A stretch of DNA of 64,000 nucleotides from Bugula neritina (Eukaryota > Bryozoa > Gymnolaemata > Cheilostomatida > Bugulidae): contig OZ037769.1 of assembly GCA_964035545.1 (NCBI GenBank), forward strand, positions 790,501 through 854,500. The letters are read 5' to 3'. Each line of letters starts with the position of its first letter. The first letter of the stretch is position 1. The notes below the pieces were generated by a model. That model did not search any database and was not told where the DNA came from. It saw only the letters and a program-made list of their open reading frames with translations. Of the stretch, positions 24,273 through 37,700 are shown piece by piece. A program made the position numbers and the translations under genes.

Positions 24273-27200
24273 AATATACAATATAGATATATAATATAAA
24301 TATATAATATTATTATATAATATAGATATATAATATAAATATATAATATAAATATATAAAATAAATATATAATATAAATACATAATAATACAACTTATTC
24401 TAATATTGAGACATTTTCAAAATACTTGAGAAGCCATGAAAAAAAGAAAGTTGAAAAATAGGCTTAAGTTTTGCTTGTAACAAAATACTATATTACCTGA
24501 AACACAGTATTACAGGTAATACTATAGTATATTCAATACTGGGTTACAGAAATAACAGTTAACACTTGTCATAGCAACAATGTATATTATTCATGTATTC
24601 ATAGAAGGTACCTTTCAGTGAGCCGGTCAGCTGTTTAATACACTTACAGGAAGCTTCACGTACAGCAGAGTACTTACTCTCACCTGTAAATATAGAGAGT
24701 AAGTACAATACACATACTACATACATACTATATAACTGAGAGAGCTACATACAGGTAAGTAATACTTACAGGTAAGTAATACTTACTAGCTGATTTGATT
24801 GCTGCTGAAATCATTTGTTCAGAGAATGACTGAGTTGACCAATCAGACGAGGACATAGCATTCAACTCTGTCCTATAATAAAGTGAGAATGAATACATCA
24901 AGTCACATCTACTAAGATGGCTTCTGGAGGAGATGCACTAAACTCAGCAGTTTGTCTGTCTGTTAATTATATAAACTTATAACTGATATTCGTTTCCTAA
25001 AACTTCAAACCCCAGACAGATTACATAATCTCTAACTTTTGTTTTTTTATTGAGAAAAAGTGGAGCAATTTCCATTATTTTAACAGAGCAAATGTGTTGA
25101 AGTATTCATTTAGCTGGGGGTCAAAGGTTATCCACTTCATAGTATGACACCCTGTATCACGCAGTATGACACCCTGTATCACATAGTATGACACCCTGTA
25201 GCACATAGTATGACACCCTGTATCACATAGTATGACACCCTGTATCACATAGTATGACACCCTGTAGCACGTTGTATGACACCCTGTGACACATAGTATG
25301 ACACCCTGTAAAGATGTACCTGGAAAGTATAGACAGGAGGGAAGTCCAGATGGCCAGCTGCTCCCTCCACGTCACTTTCTCCAGTCTGCTGAGTAGGAGA
25401 CTGGTGGTAGTGGATATCCATCCTCCTAGAACAGAGTTTATCCAGACATAGTCTAACAACATGTCTACACTTTAGTAGGGACTTTTAGAGTTGAACTCCA
25501 TGTACTCACAGTCACATTAACAGGCAGTAGCAAATGATTTCATGTACACAACAGACACGAAATGCTAATATTTCTTGCCGGACTCTATAATGTAAGTTCT
25601 CTAATCAAATAGGCACTGGCACATCTACTGTGTATATCTCAGTTTATCCTTCCCACCTTCCAACACACTCACATCATGTGACACACAGTGACGCCATGTG
25701 ACATACACATAGTAATGTCATGTGACACTAACCCTGGGTTCCCTGGTGAGTGTCTGTAGGCCACGCCTTCCCCAGTGCCCTAAAGCCGGCCTCTCTCAGT
25801 TGAATCAGCAGCTGCTGACTGACCTCTTCGTCTTCATGTTTATCCATGTTGAGGTACGGAGACACAATCTTGTAGAGGTCACTGTACTTATCCGCCTTCA
25901 GCGAGTCCAACACTTCACTCATACACTTGACAGCTGGTATCTGGGGACAGTATAGACAGTATATAGGATATACAGCTAGTATCTGGGGACAGTATAGACA
26001 GTATATAGGATATACAGCTGGTATCTGGAGACAGTATAGACAGTATATAGGATATACAGCTAGTATCTGGAGACAGTATAGACAGTATATAGGATATACA
26101 GCTGGTATCTGGGGACAGTATAGACAGTATAGGATGTGAGTTTGTAAGTAATTATATAACATTTCTCGTGAGATCTAACTGGGCTGATTAGTGCTCTAAC
26201 AGAGTAGCTCATTAGTCTATAGAACCAGCCAATAGTAAATCAGAACTCAACCAATAACATGTGAGCCAATCATATCTTTGATTTCATGATTCAACACACA
26301 AGTCCAATGAAAAACGTTTACTGCATAGAAAAGTTATGTTGAATAGTACAGTGTGGCCCATAGAGTGCATATACAGTTATGTTCAGATTAGTAGGTATAG
26401 TTAGGATAGAGATAGTATAACTACTTTGTATGCAACAGACTCTTTACTGGCTTCCTTTAGGCAAGCGTTGAGAATGTCTTCAGTGTTTATAGAAGTATCG
26501 GAAGAGATCAATGCGGATGAGCAAGTCCTGCAGACATCAGAGATTGCGGTTAGTAGAGCTTCCTGTATACCAAAGTCGTAGAATAGTTACTACATATATA
26601 TACAATATGGTAGCCATAGATATATAATACACACTGGAAAGGCTAGATAAAGTATACTATATATACAATATGGTAGCCATAGATATATAATACACGCTGG
26701 AATGGCTAGATAAAGTATACTAAATATACAATATGGTAGCCATAGATATATAATACACACTGGAATGGCTAGATAAAGTATATTATATATACAATATGGT
26801 AGCCATAGATATATAATACACGCTGGAATGGCTAGATAAAGTATACTATATATATACAATATGGTAGCCATAGATATATAATACACACTGGAATGGCTAG
26901 ACACTCATACAACAAAGTCCAATACATTCTCTAATCACAGAGCACACCACAATAGAGCAGGTTATACCTTCCCATTCCACGTCCTGCCAGATAGCCCTGA
27001 GACTAAAGAAGATACGAGTTGCGAAAGGTGGGCTGCCTCCATATTACCACCCGCAGATTTTGCTATAGTCGCTATAGCCGCCGCAGCTTGAGCCTGCAAT
27101 ATGTAACTCTTGTAACACTTTACGCGTAGAAAACTTTATAACATCTTATGTTGACCTTCCTCAAACTAAATACTCAGTACACAAAGTTCAAGGAAACCAA

Positions 27201-28730
27201 AAACTATAAAAATTAATATTTGGAACCTTTTCTGTTTCTATTAGGACAAAGTAAAGAGTGATGATGCTAAATTATCAGATATATTAGCACATGTGTGACA
27301 ACAAAGTGATGTGACGTGACATACCTTGGTGTCCCAAGACGATGACTGGAGCGCAGTGTCAGTTATAGAGATAAACTCACTGATGTAGAGTCTCACTGCG
27401 TTGTCTGTGCCAATAGTGACTTCATTCCACACCTCCCTCCAGACGTTGTCCCCAGTAGTAGTACTAGCAGTGGTACTGTGACTAACAGTAGTACTAGTAC
27501 TGACAGTAGTACTAGTAGGTGGAGAGTGCATGGCTAGGAATACGAGGGGAAGAACTCGAGTTTTGTGATTATTCAGAGTGTCCGGACAAATGTCGGCCAT
27601 TGCCTTCAGCACGAGTCCACACGTTTCCTTCAAGTTAGAGTCTAAAGTAGATAATATAATACAATTATATAATACAATAATATAAGATAATATAATCAAT
27701 GATAAATTATCATATTATAATACAATAAAATAACACAACCATAATAAAATATAACATAAACATGTAAAATGTAATAATATCTGGCACAGTATATTGCTAT
27801 AGCATAGTATACTACTGCTACAATATATTGCTATAGCACAGTATATTGCTTTAGCATAGTATACTACTGCTACAATATATTGCTATAGCACAGTATGCTG
27901 TAATAGTAGAATAATGCTCACCCTGTTTCTCCATGTACCAGTCATACAGCTTCCCCAGTAACTTCTCCACACTAGAATCTTTAGCCAGTTTACACACATT
28001 AGCTAGAGAGGTGGCATAACTCCTTCTGATGGTAGAATTCCTATCAGTAAGTCCATTGAACAAGGCCGTCATCAACTTACCTATCATATTATAGTAAGTA
28101 TAGTAAGTAACTTACCTACCATATTATAGTAAGTATAGTAAGTAACTTACATAGCATATTATAGTAAGTATAGTAAGTAACTTACCTACCATATTATAGT
28201 AAGTATAGTAAGTAACTTACCTACCATATTATAGTAAGTATAGTAAGTAACTTACATAGCATATTATAGTAAGTATAGTAAGTAACTTACCTACCATATT
28301 ATAGTAAGTATAGTAAGTAACTTACCTACCATATTATAGTAAGTATAGTAAGTAACTTACCTACCATATTATAGTAAGTATAGTAGGTAACTTACCTATC
28401 ATATTATAGTAAGTACAGTATATAACGTATATGATGATGATATATCACATTCTATACAAGGCAGAACATCTGGGAAGAGGGTTAGCCTCAGAGACAGCCT
28501 ACCAGTGAAGGGTTGCATGGTCTCCAGCCCGCACTGAGAGCAGAGAGCACTGATCACTGTGGCTATCCCCACCTTAGTACCGAGTCCAATACTATTCTTT
28601 ATGAGATCCGTAAGACGAGGGACAATATCTGGCAACACGCTGCCGTCTACTTGCTGTATGCACTACAAGACAGACAAGAGTGTGTAAGAGACAGACAGAC
28701 AGACATATATAAGAGAGAGACACACAGATG

Positions 28731-28764
<34 letters not shown>

Positions 28765-31700
28765 GGCAGTGTTACCAAGTGTATGCTGTCCATCATAGGT
28801 GACATCTTGGATGCAGCTACTCTAGCCTTATCCAGTTTCTGCTGAATGTCTTCCCGTCCAGCTACTCTGAGAGAGAGATAGTTGAGAGACTGAGACTCTA
28901 AACCACTCAGTGACTCCAGCATTACGGGAACGAGGACGTGGATGTGGGGCTTGAGGAACTTGCCCGCGTTCTTGCTCATCTGTACCACAGTATCCAGGCT
29001 ATGTAAGGAGACAACACACTTCTAGAACTTTCTCAGATGTGCTGATTGACAAGAACTCTCAGTATTTATAGGCAACTACCAGAATTCAACTACACCGACA
29101 GTCAGTACTCAGTTCTACTAACAGTTCTACTCACAGTAGAGTACTACTAATAGTACTACTAACAGTAGAGTACTACTCACAGTGGAGTACTACTAATAGT
29201 ACTACTCACAATAGAGTACTACTCACAGTGGAGTACTACTCACAGTAGAGTACTACTCACAGTGGAGTACTACTAACAGTGGAGTACTACTGACAGAAGA
29301 GTACTACTCACAGTAGAGTACTACTCACAGTGGAGTACTACTAATAGTACTACTCACAATAGAGTACTACTGACAGTAGAGTACTACTCACAGTGGAGTA
29401 CTACTAACAGTGGAGTACTACTGACAGAAGAGTACTACTCACAGTGGAGTACTACCCACAGTAGAGTACTACTCACAGTGGAGTACTACTGACAGAAGAG
29501 TACTACTCACAGTGGAGTACTACTCACAGTAGAGTACTACTCACAGTGGAGTACTACTGACAGAAGAGTACTACTCACAGTAGAGTACCACTAACAGTGA
29601 ATAGTGAGTATCACCAGTAGTTACCACTCAGTTATAGCACTCAGTACCTGAGAGTTCGAACTTCAGTGACATTAGAAGTTATCCCCTCCGACAGAAGAAC
29701 AGGAAGAACCAAAGATAACGCCTTCTCTCCGTTCTTCCCGTGATCTACACTACACACCTTGATAGATACTTTGCTTAGCGTCTTGGAGGCTGTCGTGGCA
29801 GCGTTCCTAGTTGATTCCTACAGTGGTACAGGATGTTGTAACATGAAGTAGAAATATTAGAAAAGTACAAAATGCTGTTAACTAAAAAAACTCCCATTCT
29901 AATTAAATTAAATCTTATAGAATAATATGTTAAATATGCTTTGCTTAGATTGGAAGAAATACCAAAAATTAACTTATTAATTCAATTCAAAGTTGAAAAT
30001 TTTGTTCTAAGAGTATAACCATGACGGATTCAGCAACATACTACCACACTTAGAGAAGTTGCTCTGTTTGAAGAACAGCCAGTACAATGTATGAGTACAC
30101 TGAGTATACTGCAGGTAGAAATGGCTGCTAAGTTATCTGAAGATAAGCCCACCTTGATGTCATCCAGCAGCTTGAGCATGATGTGCCAGAGCTCGGGCAG
30201 CTGGTCCAGTATGCTGTCTAGTTGTCTTCCCTTTACCAGGTCGTTCACCGCCAGACAACTAACAACACACATGGAGACTACAGTATACACTCTGTGTAGT
30301 GACTACAGTATACACTCTGTGTAGTGACTACAGTATACACTCTGTGTAGTGACTACAGTATACACTCTGTGTAGTGACTACAGTATACAACCTGTGTAGT
30401 GACTACAGTATACACTCTGTGTAGTGACTACAGTATACACTCTGTGTAGTGACTACAGTATACACTCTGTGTAGTGACTACAGTATACACTCTGTGTAGT
30501 GACTACAGTATACACTCTGTGTAGTGACTACAGTATACACTCTGTGTAGTGACTACAGTATACACTCTGTGTAGTGACTACAGTATACAACCTGTGTAGT
30601 GACTACAGTATACACTCTGTGTAGTGACTACAGTATACACTCTGTGTAGTGACTACAGTATACACTCTGTGTAGTGACTACAGTATACACTCTGTGTAGT
30701 GACTACAGTATACACTCTGTGCAGTGACTACAGTATACACTCTGTGCAGTGACTACAGTATACACTCTGTGCAGTGACTACAGTATACACTCTGTGTAGT
30801 GACTACAGTATACAGTCTGTGTAGTGACTACAGTATACACTCTGTGTAGTGACTACAGTATACAGTCTGTGTAGTGACTACAGTATACACTCTGTGTAGT
30901 GACTACAGTATACACTCTGTGTAGTGACTACAGTATACACTCTGTGTAGTGACTACAGTATACACTCTGTGTAGTGACTACAGTATACACTCTAAAACTA
31001 AGAATTGGGTAACAGGTAGTGACAAGTGACTGACAGGTAGTGACATGTGACTGGCAGGTGGGTAACAGGTAGTGACATGTGACTGACAGGTAGTAACATG
31101 TGACTGACAGGTGGGTGACTCACCAGGACTCTCTGACCCTCCACTGACTATTGGTGAGATTGTCTAACAAGTCACTCAGTATTTCACTCATATACTTATC
31201 CACCTGTAAACAGAGATACTCTACATACTAGTTCTAAGTCTATCATTACAAGACCTAACATTATGAGCTTTATCTTACGGCATTACTTATACATAAGGGA
31301 AAGTGTAATACAGACTGTTTGCAATACAACTATACAACTAATTATACACTCTTATATATACATAAAAGAAGAAGCCCAACATAGAAAACATATACTGCTA
31401 ATAGTTCATTTAATCTAATATATTACTATAACAAATGCATAGATGAATTTCTGGTCGGCTATGAAAAGGTTTTACTGATGAGTAACTAAACTGCCTTTCT
31501 TGATACCACAGATGTTCACCATGGAACTCAAGCTTTACAAGACGGGACACTCTTGCAACGCCCCGTAAACGTGTAACAGAATGAGTCTGAAGTTGTGATG
31601 ACTCACGGTGGGTTTCGTCTCCTTAACGACAGCATTCCAGATGGCCCTCATGGCCGTCTGTATCTTCACATTGGGGTCAAATGTGTACCGGTACAGCCTG

Positions 31701-34700
31701 GGCACTATCTGTGACATGTAGGGGGCGAGCTGAGCCCCAGCCTGGGCGGCTATTGTAGAGAAGCCAAAGGCCGCACCCTGGAGGAAAGTGAATTTACAGT
31801 AAAACAAAACAAAATTATCAGGTGCTTTAATTGGAAATATATTTCACAAGAAAACACAGCTAAACAAGTGCACGTGTTGGTTAAATTGAAAGAAACATGA
31901 GAAGTGAAGCAAGCAAAAGGTATATGAGTTTGTGTTGCTAATACATCTACTCATATACAGCACTGGTCAACTAGGCCACTGGTCAACCAGCCCACTGGTA
32001 AACTGGTCAACTAGCCCACTGGTAAACTAGCCCACTGATAAACTAGCCCACTGATAAACTAGCCCACTGATAAACTAGCCTACTGGTAAACTAGCCCACT
32101 GGTCAACTAGCACACTGGTCAACTAGGGCACCGGTAAACTGGCCCACTGGTCTAGCAACAATAGGACCAGTGAGTTATTCTGTTAAAACACCTTTCTGCT
32201 GTTCCACATGCTCTGGTGGTTGGCCAGGTGGAGGAACTTGTAGATGAGATCTGGTTGGTTGAGGTCTGTGGCTATAGCACACAGTTCCTTGTACGTGTTG
32301 AGTCTCTGGCCGTCGGGGGTGGAGCCCAAACTCCCCTCGCTAAATAACTTAGACTCTCCGCTAACTTCTCCACTTTTTTTCTGTGAACTATGATGAGAAG
32401 TAGAAGGCATGTGTGAGTGCACAAAAACACAAATAGATGACTAAAAGAGCGAGAAAGCAGAGATGAGAAGAGAGATCTGAGAACATCTAAGAGAACTAGG
32501 CACCTTTTACCAGTCATGAGAGTACCAACAAGGTTAGAGATCAGCTCTTTCTGTTGAACATCTCCACAGCTCTCGTAGATCAACCCCAGACCTTTAGACG
32601 CCACGTCTTGTGTAATTTCTGTACACAAAAGGATATGACATCATACGGCGCAAAACACAGCTTCCCAGATCACAAAATACAAGAATTGGGGTGATAATAG
32701 CAAGAAATAGTATGACATACGCAACAGCTGGTGATAAAGAGAAATATGAGAAGTTGAGTCACCAGATGAGACACAAACAGGAAATGACATCACACAGAGA
32801 CTTACCATCATTCTCAGAGAGAAGTCTCATGAAAGCAGACTGAATATCTGATGACCTTTTAGTGACTGCAGAGAACTTTGCTGACTTCTTGACAATGGTG
32901 AGTAACCAGACGCACGCTGCCTGCAAAGATATACCAGAATGCACTGTCAGCATCACTTCCTGTCCACCACACAGACAAGTGAGTACAGTACTGACCTGTT
33001 TAATATGTGGGTTAACGTGACATATATACTTGTCGAGCACGCAGTCGACCAAGTAGCTCATCTCATGACTCATCTCAAGCACTGAGTCATCACTCCAGTG
33101 GTCTGACTCGGACTGCCTCCATTTGTCTCTTCTGATTGGACAAGACATTCCCTGAGCAGACATGACCAGAGCCTGGCCGACAGTGAAGTGCAACTCCAAC
33201 TCCTGCAATATTACTGTATACCTCTAGTAACTGACAGTACACTACTAGTAACTGACAGTATACTAATAGTAACTGACAGTATACTACTAGTAACTGACAG
33301 TACACTACTAGTAACTGACAGTATACTAATAGTAACTGACAGTACACTACTAGTAACTGACAGCATACCTCTAGTAACTGACAGTATACCACTAGTAACT
33401 GATAGCATACTCATAGAGAGAGAGCATACCTTAGTGCTGCTACTCTCACATAGACCGTCTATGCACAGCTTCCTGAAAGGGAAAGACGGGTCACCAACAC
33501 CAATAGAGCCGAGACACGTTGCCACTTTCTCACGTTGCTAAAAGTTATGAAAAGGGAAATATTATCTACACGACACAACAACTCCTACGTTTATGAACTG
33601 ATACATTTATACCAGCTAAAGAAACACAATAGGTAGATAACAATTCAAATTCCTACGAATACAAACAAAAAATAAATAAATGCAGAGAAAGAATAATATA
33701 AAAATAATATTGAATAAAGACATCATTGCATGTTTAAAAAAGATGAAAAATCCTGAATGAAAAACCTTGGAATCCAGTTTAGCACTTTTGACGTGTTTGG
33801 AGAGAAGATTGACGATGCTGAGCACATTGACCTCTCCGTCCACATCCTCCTCACTGCCGTACTCTAAACACAGACTACCAGACACACTGATCTCTAGAAG
33901 TACTTGTAGCGCCACCGTAGCCTTAGGAATGTCATGTAGTTCTCGCTCTACAGACAGGGATAACAAAGGCTAGATTAGCTGAAAGATATAGTAACAGTAA
34001 TTGCAGGTTCAGCAAACCCTTCAGTGGGGAGGAAATAGTTTACCTATGAGCTTCACAACTTGAGCAGTGAGAGTGTACCAAGTGGCATCCTCGCCGTCCC
34101 CGTCACCTTTCAGTCTATTGTGATAAGAAATAAGGCTAGACATGGTGTAGAGTGAACCATTCTTCTGCTCGAGAGATAACTAAAACAGTTGACAGCGGAG
34201 ATTAACAGAGAATTCTAAACAAGTTGTCCAGTATTTTGAAATTATGTACTAGTAGGCACATTACTATGGATATTCCCTTCTCACTAATCACCTATAACTC
34301 TGCATCTATGACTAATCACTCATGACTAATCACTCATGACTAATCACTCATGACTCATCACCGATGACTAATCACCCATGACTAATCACCCATGACTAAT
34401 CACCTATGACTAACCACCCATGACTAATCAGCCATATCCAGCTCACAATGACTCATACTCACTGAGGGTTTGAATGCGTCGATGTACTCCTCCAACACCT
34501 TTGCTGGCGTTAGATCACAGTCTACCAGTATGAGAGCGAAGATCTGGGAGGCGTAGAACTGAACTTTATTGTCATAGTTGTTGGCAAGATTCTGGAACAG
34601 TGACTATTAGTTAGTGCTTATAGTGCTGACTTAGCATACATAGAGAAGGCAACTCTTACAATCAAACATATCTACCTTATTAATTGTACAGATGTATAAT

Positions 34701-37700
34701 GTATGTGAAAACTGTTTACCTTGAACCACTCAATTTTAGATTTAAATTCCACTGAAAGAGTTCTGTTAGTAGCAATAACTTCTAGTAGGAGATATACAGT
34801 ATCAACATCTGGAATATAAGATATACACAGTATCAACATGTGTAATATAGAATATATACAGTATTAACATCTGTAATATAGGGGATATACAGTATTAACA
34901 TGTGTAATATAGGAGATATACAGTATCAACATGTGTAATATAGTACATACACAGTATCAACATGTGTAATATAGGTGTTATACAGTATCAACTTCTGTAA
35001 TATAGGAGATATACAGTATTGCAATGTGTAATGTAGGGGATATACAGTATCAACATGTGCAATATAAGAGTTATACAGTACCAATAGCATTGACCAATCA
35101 AACTCACTTGTGCTGACGGAGATGCACTGGGTCAGGAGGTCAGCGTACTGCCTCAGTGATTGTGCAACACCCTCCCTCTCAGACTTCAACTGTTTAGTGG
35201 GCGGGTCTCCATCACTACCACCTCTCTGCCCTGATTGTCTACGCGCCGAACTGTAGTGGGAAATGATTGGAGCCTGCTCCATCCAATCAGAGATGTCGGT
35301 GGTGTGTGGGGAGCTGACCCCACATGACCTTGCCAGACACGTTCGTAAGTATCGCACCATCTGCAGGGGATAATGGTCTACTTAGCTATCCCACAAGTCA
35401 ATATTAAATGTTTACTGCGGGGAGAGTCCGGGAACATAGTAGCATTAATTAGCTTTTAGTTAACACAGTGATATCAAGGCCACATTAAGGTGACATCACA
35501 GTGATATCAAGGTCATATCAAGGTCACAGCAAGTTGACAGTGTACCTCTTGGAGTGTGTCTGGCTTGAATGCCATCACCATATTTCCTCTGGTAATCGTC
35601 TTCTTCTCAGTTATCCTCTCTTCTCTCCTCGTCTCAATGAACGCTGACATTGCCTCAAAGGTCGGGTAGAGGTCAGTGTCCGAGCTGTGCTTACCAACAG
35701 TTGACAACTCCGCATGTCTTTTAGAATGGAGGGACTTCTTGGCCTCAGCTTGAATATCTGGCAGCCTATTATATACAAACAGTGAGTTAGTAAGAGCTTG
35801 GTGGGGCCCAATCAGGAGAACACAACTACAGCAGCAGACATATTGCACTGGGGGATCGTTTGATTAGAATCACACAATATCGACAGGGAAAATACAGTAA
35901 AAAGATACTAGAAATTGTCAGGTATTGATTATTCTATTGAATACTTATGCATGGTGACAACAGATTGAAGAAATAAGTTAGGTAGGTGAGTAGACAGGTA
36001 GGTGAGTAGACAGGTAGGTGAGTAGACAGGTAGGTGAGTAGACAGGTAGGTGAGTAGACAGGTAGGTGAGTAGACAGGTAGGTGAGTAGACAGGTAGGTG
36101 AGTAGACAGGTAGGCGAGTAGACAGGTCGGCGAGTAGACAGGTAGGTGAGTAGACGGGTAGGTGAGTAGACGGGTAGGTGAGTAGACAGGTAGGTGAGTA
36201 GACAGGTAGGTGAGTAGACAGGTAGGTGAGTAGACAGGTAGGTGAGTAGACAGGTAGGCGAGTAGACAGGTCGGCGAGTAGACAGGTAGGTGAGTAGACA
36301 GGTAGGTGAGTAGACAGGTAGGTGAGTAGACAGGTAGGTGAGCAGACAGGTAGGTGAGCAAGAGTTAGACATATATGGCATACAATACCCACTGGTCAGA
36401 GCAGGCTAGCAGAAGTAGGTATCTGGTAGGCAGCCAGGTGGTGGGGAAGGCGTGGTGTGCCATGTATATGGTAACTCTTCTCAGAGCATCACATTCCTGT
36501 GTGACATGTGTAAAATACATATAGTAGCAACAACAAAAGTAGCAGCGGCAGTACTGCTAATAGTAGTACTGCTAATAGTAGTACTGCTAGTAGTAGTAGT
36601 AGTAGTAGTAGTAGCAGTACTAGTAGTAGCAGTAATAGTAGTAGCAGTACTAGTAGTAGCAGTAATAGTAGTAGTAGTACTAGCAGTAGCAGCAGTAGCA
36701 GTAGTAGTAGTAGTAGCAGTAGATATACGAACACTCTCCATATTCTTGGCTAATAATCTCCCAATGATCTCTTTGACTTCCGGTTTAGTCTTGGACACAG
36801 CAGAGGTCATTGCTACAAGAGCATCTCGTATGCACGGAATCACCGTTTTGTCGTTCTCTTTCTGTAAACAGATAAGTGCATATTACTCTCACTGTGTTAT
36901 ATATTACTCTCACTGTGTTATATATTACTCTCACTGTGCTATATATTACTCTCACTGTACTATATATTACTCTCACTGTGCTATATATTACTCTCACAGT
37001 GCTATATATTACTCTCACTGTGCTATATATTACTCTCACTGTGCTATATATTACTCTCACTGTACTATATATTACTCTCACTGTGCTATATATTACTCCC
37101 ACTGTGCTATATATTACTCTCACTGTGCTATATATTACTCTCACTGTGAACTATAACCAGCAGACACTCACCTCCAGGTTAGAGAAGAGAGTGGATATGA
37201 CATCAGCATTGTCAGAAATGAGGGTGGGCACCTGGTCCACAAGTTTGCCCATAGCGGAGTAAGATAGAGTCCTAAGGCTATTAGCAGCCGGCCCCTCTTC
37301 GTTCACCATCTTCCAGAGATAGGAGAGGAGAGTTGGGGCTATGGCCTTGAGGTGATGGGACTGAGCACTGAATGTCAAAGTATTTTGTCTCAATGAGGTT
37401 ATATATAAACTTATTCTCTAAGGTGTAGGAAGTTGTTACTTGTCATAGACAGTTTAAAGTGGGAATTACACTGACATAACTAGAAATAGAGTTAGTGGAT
37501 AAAAGTATTGTACCACATGTCCATTACTTGTAGCTGAAGAGTACAGCTTGTGCTGTTTGTTTCTCTACATATTTTATAAACAATTCTAAGTAGACACAAT
37601 TTACAAGCAAACTCACTGGTCGGCCATCTTGCCAATGAACGCTATACCAAACTTCTTTAGTTTCAACTTAGTTTCTGGGCCGGCAACCGCATCACTTGCA

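Noticed and set aside
30275-30992. Regular repeat suggesting a CRISPR array
   Set aside because: Units are directly contiguous, with no unique spacers, and the context is an intron of an animal gene. The same holds for all other arrays here.
35929-36392. Three overlapping 127-152 codon frames rich in [10 protein letters not shown]
   Set aside because: All three minus frames of a 16-bp repeat are open. This is a sign of array composition, not coding.
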